Part shown: positions 9,418-17,136 of the stretch, one piece after another | Layout: each line of letters opens with the position of its first letter | Numbering within the stretch: the first letter of the stretch is position 1 | DNA from: Chlamydomonas sphaeroides | Taxonomy: Eukaryota; Chlorophyta; Chlorophyceae; Chlamydomonadales; Chlamydomonadaceae | Assembly (NCBI GenBank): GCA_001662425.1 | Contig: BDDC01001631.1 | Coordinates: forward strand, 1 to 22,721 | Direction of reading: 5' to 3' | DNA length: 22,721 nucleotides | Notes under the pieces: model-generated | What the model was told of the DNA's origin: nothing | Seen by the model: the letters and a program-made list of their open reading frames with translations, nothing else | The model's database searches: none | Position numbers and translations under genes: made by a program

Positions 9418-12400
9418 TCACACCCTCGCGCGCTTGGCGGCCTGTGCTCCTCCTCCGCCTTCCTCCGCCTCGTCGCCGCCCGCCGCCACCGCGCTGCCCA
9501 GCTCCGGCCCACCTGCCTCCACCTGCGCCGGCTGCGCCGCTGCGCCCTCCGGCACCGCGCTCCCGCCACCGCTGCCCCCGGCCGACGGCGCGGCGCCGCC
9601 TTCGCCCGGCTCCAGGCTGCCGTCCTTGCCGCGTTTCTCCGCCGCCGCCTTTCCCTTGCGCCCCTTCTGCTGCTGCTGTGGCGGCGGCCCCCGCGCCCGG
9701 CCCTGCGCCGCCTCGGTCGTCTGCTCCGCCAGCCGCTTCTGCGCCGCCGCGTGCACAACCTGCGGCAGCGGCAGCGGCAGCGCGTGGCAGAGGGGCGTAG
9801 AGGGGCGTAGAGAGGGGTAGAGAGGGTGAGATGACAGTGGAGGCAGGCGGAGAGAGCGGAGAGGACGGAGCGGGCGGTGGAGCGCAGTCAGGCCGCAAGT
9901 GGGTGCTCCCTGGACAAGCAGGCGGGGGTGAACCCCGTGGCCGATGCGCCCGATGTGCGGCACGGAGCGGCCAGAGCGATGAAGCCGAGGGAGTTGGGAG
10001 GGGCCGGCGCCAGCGACCCAGCAGTGAGGCCGGTGCTAGGTCACGGGGGATGAGGTAGTAGATGCAGTAGGGCCAGTGAACACCAATCCACAAATCATCA
10101 CCTGGTGCTGGTACGCGAAGATCCAGAGCAGGTTGTCGAACGCGTGCGACGCAGTGAACCGCGGATCAGTCAGCTTGCCCTGGGCGGCGCAGGAGGCGGA
10201 AGAGGGGGATGGAGGCCGAGGAGGCGTCGGTGTGAGGGAGCTGCTGAAGCCCGCCTCTCCCTACCTCCACCCCCGTTCCCACCCGCTGAGCCGCATTGGC
10301 CCACCTCTGCTGCCACCTGCCAGCGCCTCGACCGCTCGTCCCACACCCCGTCCTACCTGTGTTGCCATGGCGTCCAGCAGGAAGTAGAGAGCCTCCACCG
10401 TGCACACCCCCTCGTCCGCCACGCCGCGCTGCGGCGCAGAAACCGCCCAAGGCAGCAGGTAACGCTCGGCAGGGGCCCGGCTGGCAGTACACCCGTGCGG
10501 CCGGCGGTCGCCCGCGAGGGGTGAGCCGCACGCGGGCCGAGCGGTCGAGCATGCGGCCCGGCCGCCGCAGCAATGACGTCACGGGTTGCGGGGCCCCTGC
10601 AGGGGGCCTGCCTCCAGCTCTTCCCGGCACCTGCTCCACGCCGCCTGGGGGTCTGCCCCTCGCGCCCCGCCCCGGCCGCCCCACCGTGTGGAAGCGCCAG
10701 AAGGCCGACTTGGTCTGGCTCAGCTTGATGGCGCGCATGGAGGAGAAGGCGTCCGAGCGGATCAGCTCGCCCGCCTTCTTCCTGCGTGTGCAGAGGGCGA
10801 CGCCGCAGCGGCGTTGGTGCGCAGGGCAGAGCAGCTGCAGATGGCGTCCGAGCGCCCCTGGCTTTCCCTGCATCGACCCGGCGCCGCCTATGCACGCACG
10901 CACGCAACCCAGCCAGGCGCTTGCGCATCCTCCTCACCGCCATCCTGCTAAGTGCTCCCTGCTCACCACCTCGAGTCGATGATGAAGAGCCGGTCGATGG
11001 AGTCGGGCTCCAGCTGCCCCACCTCCAGCGCGGTGTCCGAGGGGAACAGCACCGCGCAGCGCGAGGGGTCCACGTCCTGCGGCACGTTGGCCATGCTGGC
11101 GGAGGGGGAAAGGAGGGCGGAGGTGATGGGTGCGTGTGTGTTTGTGGCAGGGGTGGAGGCACAGGATGTCGACGTTCTGCGGCACGTTGGGGCACGTTGG
11201 CCGTGCTGGCAATGGGTGGAGGGGCGCAGGCAGGGTGCGGAGGGTTGGGTGCAGCATGGGCAACATGGGCCCGGGAGCCGCCGGCCCTCTGTACGGTACA
11301 GCATGCAGTGCACGCGCCGTACTTTGCCCAAAGTACGGCCACACGCGTCGCACTTGGCGTGCGCGATACAGCGCCCTGCCCTGGCCCTCACTTGTGCAGG
11401 TCCACCTGCCCGGCCGCCAGGATGGCCACCTGCACGGGCAGGACAAGGGCCGGGCGACCCGCGGGGCGGCTTGGTACCGGTACCTCCCCATCCCTTGTGA
11501 CTGCGCTGCACCGCAGCGTGCCCCCTCGCCGCCTGCGCCTGCGCGCTCGCTTCCCCTCCGTGACAGCACCACTGGGCTGCACCTGCGCTTGTCAACCCCT
11601 GCTGCACGCCCGTGCCCAGGAGGCTTGAGAATCGCGGAGCCCTTCGCCCCCACCTGCACGCCCGTGTTCTTGCTGGCCTTCTCCTGAGGGCGAGGACGAG
11701 GTTGAGGGTGCGGGTGTAGCGAGGCAGGGGCGACCTAGTCTTCCTGCCTCTGAGCCACACGAACTGGCGCCACGGGGGAAGGAAAGACAAGGGCAGCCTG
11801 CCCTTCCCACCCTCTGCCCCCGACCGCCTGGCCCTGCTTGCCGCTGCCCCTGTTTGCCGTTGCCCCGCCCGCTGCTCGCCTCGTGGTGTGTGACAATGGA
11901 CACACGGAAGGGGAGCGCCACGTGGGGGCACGGCACCAACGCCTCCAGGCAGTCTGGCGCGGGGGCCAGGCACGAGGAGCAAGGCCGGGGCTGCCGTTAG
12001 CCCCACGGCGGCTGAGCCGCATCCCATCCCCGGCACAGCGACGGGCAGCGGACGCGCCACCGCCTGGCCCCGACTGCGCCAAGCGGGCGCCTGCTGCGAG
12101 GCACAGTAGCCTGGGCCCCGGCCGCGTGCGGCGCTTGCTCCGGGGCCTGTCCCCGTGCAAACCTGCCGGGGCCTGGGCCTGGTTGCCCCAGGCCGCCGTC
12201 CCGTCCCTCTGCCACCGTCCCTCAGCCGCCATCCCTCGGCCGCTATCCCTCTGCCAACCCTGCATCAGGCACCCCACGAGCGCACCGTAGCAGTAGTGCG
12301 CCCGGCGGCGGCCGCTGGCGGGGGCGGGGCAGGGCAGCGAGGCGCCGGCGTCAGCGCGGTGCATGCGCGGCCCCGTCACCCGGCTGCAGCACAGCGCATG

Positions 12401-13022
12401 GCGTTGAGCAAGCGCCAGCACAGCTGCAGCGCGAAGCCCTTGCGAGCGGAGCTCCCCCGCAGCCCAGTCAGGTCTTCCGCACGCAGCGGCGTGCGACACC
12501 ACAGCGATGCGGCGCGGGCTCAGCCGCAGCGGCGACCACGGCGGCACGTCCCGTCGGGCTGTGCGCAGGTGGCCTTTGTAGCCTTTGTAGCGGCGTGTTT
12601 CACCTCACCATTTTGGGCAGGTGAGGCGCTCCTTCTGCTGGTGCAGCACATCCAGGGGTGCCAGCTGCAGCCCCTCGTGCAGCTGCGGTAGCGGCGGGGC
12701 GGAAAGGGGCGGGCAGCGGGTGCGTGTGGCGTGCAGGAGCCCGGTGAGGTTGCCTGGGGACCGCTTTGGGCTGCTGGCCCGGTGCGAGGGGCACGGGCAA
12801 GGGCTGGGGGCGCAGGCGCGGGGCGGGGTCCATGCCCGGCACGTGCGCCGCGCACCGGCGCCGCGCCGTCTTGGCGGACGGTGTACGGGGCGTCTTGTAG
12901 CTGCAGGATGGTGTGCAGCTCCTCACCTGGGGCAGCTCCCAGTCCGGCCTCCGGGCCGCTAGCTTGATGACCTGCTGGCCGGCGGACCCTCCTTCCGGTG
13001 GAGGGTCGGCCGCGTCGGCCAT
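9418..13022 (-). CDS. DTW-domain tRNA-uridine aminocarboxypropyltransferase, DTWD1 type, 352 aa
   Basis: Eleven exons: 13022-12927, 12682-12609, 12314-12286, 11953-11880, 11683-11654, 11429-11392, 11095-10967, 10781-10685, 10428-10357, 10179-10102, 9759-9418. DTW enzymes transfer the 3-amino-3-carboxypropyl group of S-adenosylmethionine to a tRNA uridine, giving acp3U; human DTWD1 acts on D-loop position 20. Family marks appear in order: a four-Cys probable zinc site (CPKC at 54-57, YCYDC with Cys65 and Cys68), VALPFRVSIVTHHE (about 78-91), KNTGVQ, CAVLFPSDTALE, the DTW-like IDSRW (153-157), SQTKSAFWRFHT (178-189), GVADEGVCTVEALYF, and SHAFDNLLWIFAYQHQ. All phases agree. Exon 4 appears to end at a GC donor; a GT alternative would add 23 residues. 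The last about 110 residues are a charged low-complexity tail ending KRARV, possibly a nuclear signal. The family call is strong; the exact tRNA target is inference. Confidence 0.88.
11168..11210 (-). repeat. degenerate copy of the exon 7 start inside intron 6
   Basis: On the minus strand, exon 7 of the DTW gene starts CCAG|CATGGCCAACGTGCCGCAGG. This segment, about 110 bp upstream in the same intron, repeats it with substitutions and an internal 10-bp duplication (11181-11190 and 11191-11200), and is preceded by a pyrimidine-rich tract and its own CCAG. Its exon start would be 11205, 110 bp from the true one, so using it would break the frame. Confidence 0.75.
11316..11339. repeat. perfect inverted repeat, 11-bp arms, 2-nt loop
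   Basis: GCCGTACTTTG and CAAAGTACGGC are separated by CC within intron 6 of the DTW gene. In RNA this could form an 11-bp hairpin, although a 2-nt loop is tight. It contains the GCCGTAC/GTACGGC motif seen in other introns of this window. Confidence 0.9.
11684..11879 (-). other. probable GC-AG intron (intron 4 of the DTW gene)
   Basis: The exon ends HHE with GAG|GCGAGC and the next exon begins after CCCTCAG with EKASKNTGVQ. The two exons lie in different frames, so splicing is required. The GC donor gives a gap-free match in length to DTWD1-type proteins at this place. The alternative GT donor AGG|GTGGGAAGG, also phase 0, would insert 23 low-complexity residues. Confidence 0.6.
12201..12256. 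repeat. four 14-bp tandem units in intron 3 of the DTW gene
   Basis: Units at 12201-12214, 12215-12228, 12229-12242 and 12243-12256 share the core TCCCTC-n-GCC with a few substitutions. It is an intronic minisatellite with no evident coding role. Confidence 0.85.
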
Positions 13023-13735
13023 CGTGTCGTGCTTAAGGGGTGTGTTTCGGTGTCAGCAGCAGCGTCGACGCGTTGCGTTGCTGATGACAAGCTGATGGTG
13101 AGGCTGCAAACCGGGCGCGTGCTACGCGTGTGAAATGCGGCGCGTCAAGGCCGTGTTCACTTTGTCACGCGGGAGATAGGCGCTAATACGATAGCGGGCA
13201 ATAGAACAGAGCTTTGCATGTGCGCGATGGTAATCAGCTAGCCGAGCGCAAGCTTCTTGCATTGCGTATCGGCAGGGGCCCACACAGGCTCGCCAGAGAC
13301 CGACCCAGTACTCCGAAATGCCACGTGCTCGATAACAATATTCAAACTACCAAGAGAGCGAGCCAATATCACGGCGATATCACTGCTCACGCATTGGTTC
13401 TTTGTTCCCGGCGCAAGGCGACGGCTTAGCTGGTTGCAAGACCACCATGTCACGACCGAGAGCATGATGTTCGTATAGCTCTTGATCCAACGCTAGGACC
13501 TGCTGCGGGGCCACCCGCGCAGGCCGGCATCGCGTGACGCGGGCCGTTAGGTACGCACGCGTCTGACAGCAGCGCTTGTTAAACATATCGACGGCGACTC
13601 CGGAGGGGGGTGGGGTTCGAGGCTCGCTGCCCACGCGGCCGGCACTGTTGCACCCCGTCTTGGGCCCCCGCCCTGACCCCTCCCAGTCCCTCCCGGCACC
13701 CCTGCCACCACCCTTCGTCCCACAGGACAACTGCC
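13023..13735. promoter_or_regulatory. shared divergent promoter region
   Basis: The DTW gene starts leftward at 13022 and the PQ-loop gene rightward at 13736, so both promoters must lie in this interval. It contains A/T-richer patches unlike the flanking coding DNA (about 13180-13210 and 13325-13385, for example AACAATATTCAAAC). The last part (about 13640-13725) is pyrimidine-rich and ends CCACAG|G ten bases before the PQ-loop ATG, so it is probably the 3' end of a 5' UTR intron. No exact TATA box was assigned. Confidence 0.6.
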
Positions 13736-16415
13736 ATGGCGCCGCTGCTGGGCTTTGACGGCTGCGATCCGGGCGCCGTGCCCTGGATCCAGACCTACTT
13801 CCACGATTGCGTCTTCCACAACTTCCGCGACTATTTCGGCTTCGGCTTGGGACTCGGCAGCATCCTGATATGGCTGACGGCACAGGTGCCGCAGTTTGTG
13901 TCAAATATCCGCAACCAGAGCTGCGAGGCGCTGTCTGTGTGGTTCCTGGTGGAGTGGTTTGCTGGCGACACGCTCAACCTGATGGGCTGCCTCATATCGG
14001 TACGTGCGGCCTTGTACAGCATGTGCATGCATGTACGGCGGCTGTGTACATCTGCCGTACGGCGCGCGGACCGGAGGAACGGGCTGCGCCGCGCGGCCAC
14101 GAGGGCAAGGCATCGGCTTCAGCCACGACGCCTGCACCACAGCGGCATTGCTGCCTGGGGGCCGCTCCGCTGCCCGCTCATAACAGCCCCCTGCCCGCCC
14201 CACCCGCCAACCGCTGCAGGGCCAGCAACTGCCAACCACCACTATCCTCGCGATGTACTTCGTGCTCATGGACGTACTCATGCTGCTGCAGTACATTTAC
14301 TACGGCGCGATCCAGGCCCGGCGGCGCCGCCTGCGCGCTCGCTCTCTCAGCAAGCGCCGCAGCCACCGCCACGGCGCCGCCGCCACGCCGCTACACCCTT
14401 CCGGCTCGATGCTCATCAGCGCCGACCCCAGCCTGCACGGCCTCGCGCCGGAGAACATCTACCCGCACCACCACCACGGGCACAGCCACGGGCACGGGCA
14501 CGGGCACCACAAGCACGGCGGGCAACACCCGTCTCGCTTCGCGGCGGACGGCTCGGACTTGTCCACGCCGGCGGGCCTGGCCACGCCGTCCGGCGTGGCC
14601 ACCCCGGCGCTGGAGCCAGACACGCCCACGGCGTCGACATCGGCGGCTGCGCCGCCGCCACCGTTCCCCGGCGGCGGCGCCTGGCGCGCGACTGCGGTCG
14701 CTGCCGCCGCCGGCCTGTCGCTGGTGGCCGTTGCTTCGCTCGCGCTGCAAGCCTCCGGCGGCGGCGGCGGCACGGCCGGCGGCATCGCGCACCGGCGGCT
14801 GCTGCAAGCCGGCGGCCTCGAACCGCTGTCGGCGCTAACGTCTAGCTACCCGGCAGACGACGACGGCGGCGGCGGCGATGACGGCGGTGGCGGCGACGGC
14901 GACAGCGGCAGCGGCGGCGGCTATGGCTGCGGCTTCCTCAACTGCGACGTGGCGCTTGTGGCGGGCACGGCGCTGGGCTACCTCAGCACCTGCTTCTACC
15001 TGGCCTCGCGCGTGAGCCAGATCCGCAAGAACCTGGCCACGCGCTCCACGGAGGGCCTCTCGCCCGTCATGTTCCTACTCACCATCAGGTGCGGCCCGCG
15101 GGGTCGGCATGGAGGACGGTGGGTCGGTGGCTGGCGGTGGGTGGCGGTGCGCGCCCACCCCGCGCCGCTGCCGCTGGCCGCTGGCCAACCGCGTGTGGGC
15201 CGTGTGGGGCGACGGCCGGCGCCCTCCGGCGTCCGCCAGCCTCGTGGACGGCACCCCCCTCCCAACCTCTGCCCATTTTGAGCCCTCCCTGTGGCCCCAT
15301 GCAACCCCGAGTCGCGCCGCACCATGCCACCTGCACGGGCGGTCAGCATCGCCTGGGTCTGGCGGCTGCCTGGGCAGTCCCCAAGCGCCGCTTGCCTGGC
15401 GGTTACCGCTACCTGCCTGCACCAGCCCAGCCCTCCACCACTTCCCCTCCCATGGGAAATTTGGCCTGCCATGAAGGTTGTTTGCTGTCCTCGCTACCCC
15501 CCCCTTACTCAACATACACCTCCCCGCCGCCTGAAAGGGCCGCGGCCTGTGGCCAGGCTGCCACGCGCGCGCGGCTGCTGCTGCGCTTCACCCTCGGCAC
15601 TGCCCCGCCTGCTGCCCTCTGGCCCCGCCCCCGGTAGCGCCAACCTGTGCACGGGCGTGAGCATCGTGGTGCGGCTGCGGTCGCGGGAGCAGCTCACCGA
15701 CCAGCTGCCCTGGATGTGCGGCACCTTCGGGACCATAGCACTGGACGTGACGCTGTTCCTGCAGGTCCGTGAGGGGCGGTGGGCAGGGCGCCGGTAGGGC
15801 GCGGTGCCCGGCGAACAGGGCGCTGCAAGGGAAGGGCGCGGCAAGGGAGGTTGGTGGCGCTCCGGGGGCACGGGGCGCTCCCGGCATGGCCACGTCCAGC
15901 GGCTGGCTTGGCAGCGGCAGGGCCACAGCTTGGGGTCAGGATGTTGGGGTCGGCGCGCCTCCTCGTGCCCCCTGCCGTTCCCACACGCCCAGCCTCCTGC
16001 GCCGCTCACCCCACGCGGTCGCCCACCCGCCCGCTCCATCCCGACCACCCTCCAGACCATGGCTTTCTCCGGCCACGGCAAGCATGGGGCAGGGCACGGC
16101 CATGGCCACGGCCATGGGCACGGCCACGGCCACGGCCACGGGCACAGCGACGAGCTCGACGGGACGCCCTCGCTGGTGGCGGCGCCGTCCCAAGGGCGGC
16201 CAGGGGCGCTCAAGCCCGCGCCGTCGCCCAAGCGCCGGCCAACGCACGCGCGCGCCGACAGTAGAGGTGGCGGCGACCTGACGGCGCCGCTGCTGGGGGC
16301 TGCGGAGCTGGCCGGCGAGCACAGCAGGCCGGCGGCTGGTGCCGGGGAAGGATGCGGGCCCGAGGCGGCCGGCGGCGGGCAGGCGAATGGCGGGTCGCTG
16401 GGTGGCGCGCACTGA
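13736..16415 (+). CDS. PQ-loop transporter, PQLC2/Ypq vacuolar cationic amino-acid exporter type, 539 aa
   Basis: Exons 13736-13999, 14220-15088, 15638-15764, 16056-16415, phases 0, 2, 0. Relatives (yeast Ypq proteins, animal PQLC2/SLC66A1) export Lys, Arg or His from vacuoles or lysosomes. The first PQ repeat is clear: WLTAQVPQFVSNIRNQS with PQ at 52-53, then LSVWFLVEWFAGDTLNL and YFVLMDVLMLLQYIYY. The second reads YLSTCFYLASRVSQIRKN then LSPVMFLLT, with Ser where Pro is usual (about residue 354). Seven hydrophobic segments can be drawn, matching PQ-loop topology; the fourth is the Ala-rich stretch at about residues 243-263. Two His-rich segments are unusual: about 171-191 in the long loop after TM3 and about 427-450 just after the last TM. 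The C-terminal tail is otherwise low-complexity. The substrate is inferred from the family; the His segments might bind zinc or another metal. Confidence 0.87.
14033..14060. repeat. GTACGGC...GCCGTAC inverted repeat in intron 1 of the PQ-loop gene
   Basis: Seven-base arms at 14033-14039 and 14054-14060 enclose 14 nt. TGTACAGCATG-like sequence lies just upstream (14013-14023), and similar sequence lies in intron 6 of the DTW gene (about 11296-11306). Confidence 0.75.
16092..16145 (+). repeat. coding hexanucleotide repeat encoding nine Gly-His pairs
   Basis: Nine tandem GG(C/G)CA(C/T) units lie in frame in the last exon of the PQ-loop gene. The third-position changes (GGGCAC, GGCCAT, GGCCAC) show that it is not a freshly expanded perfect array. 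Confidence 0.95.
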
Positions 16416-17136
16416 GGCGGCGCGGGGGGCGCAGGCATGTGCTGAGGAGGCTGAGTTGGGCGCAGGGGTGCACTGCACTGGTGAGCGGGAGCGGGGCGCG
16501 CGGGGCCGAGGGGTGGAGATGTGTGTGTGTGTCAGTGTGTGTGGTGTGTGTGTGGGGGGTGGCTTGCTGCAGCCGGGACGGGGAGGGTCGCGACCGCGCG
16601 AGGTCCAGCGCCTGGACAGGTTTGCCGGGAAGGGCCCTGTGCTGGGAATGGCATGGGCCGCTGTGCCTTCCGGCACCGCGCGGCAGTGAGGGGCGCGCGG
16701 GGTAGGTGTTCGTGGGGGCATGGCGCGCCGCGTGGCGCGTGAGCCTTTCGGGGCCTGACGGGTGAGAACGCATTCATCCGGACTATAACGCTTGTATGGG
16801 GCCTTCAGGTTGCAGCGGCTGCAACGTCGGCCGCCAACAGCAAGCTGCAACACAGCGACTGGGAGAGCGCCGGTAGCGAGCGCGACGTTAGTGCCAGGCT
16901 TGGGGGCGTAGGCTTATCCTTTCGGTGAAAGGTCGTGGGCCCGGGGGAGAAGAGAGTGCGTGAGTGTGGTTCGTGTGGACAGGGGCGACGCTTGACGTGC
17001 CCCAGCATCAACATTGTTGGATGATTGTTCGGGTGCATAGGTTACAAAAGCGCTCTTCGGCAAACGTGACTTGCTGTGTACGTGCGTCGCAACACTCCCT
17101 CCACACAACCCGTCGCGCGAGAGCCACCAGTGAGCC
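16416..17136. other. spacer: 3' UTR of the PQ-loop gene and promoter of the LPA1-like gene
   Basis: Both flanking genes read rightward. The stretch includes a GT-rich microsatellite, and no gene is supported. I found no TGTAA poly(A) signal on the plus strand, so the transcript end is not placed. The promoter of the downstream gene should lie in the right part, where base composition becomes less GC-rich. Confidence 0.55.
16520..16554. repeat. GT-rich microsatellite
   Basis: An interrupted run of GT dinucleotides (with CA and GG interruptions) lies about 100 bp after the stop codon of the PQ-loop gene, probably in its 3' UTR. Confidence 0.85.

Noticed and set aside
9290..10093. 267-codon minus-strand frame overlapping the end of the DTW gene
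   Set aside because: It is out of frame with the DTW exons and becomes Gly/Arg low-complexity; it is a shadow.
13570..13735. Upstream start for the PQ-loop protein in the open frame from 13610
   Set aside because: The interval is a pyrimidine-rich tract ending in CCACAG typical of an intron end, and the ATG at 13736 has a good context (TGCCATGGC).
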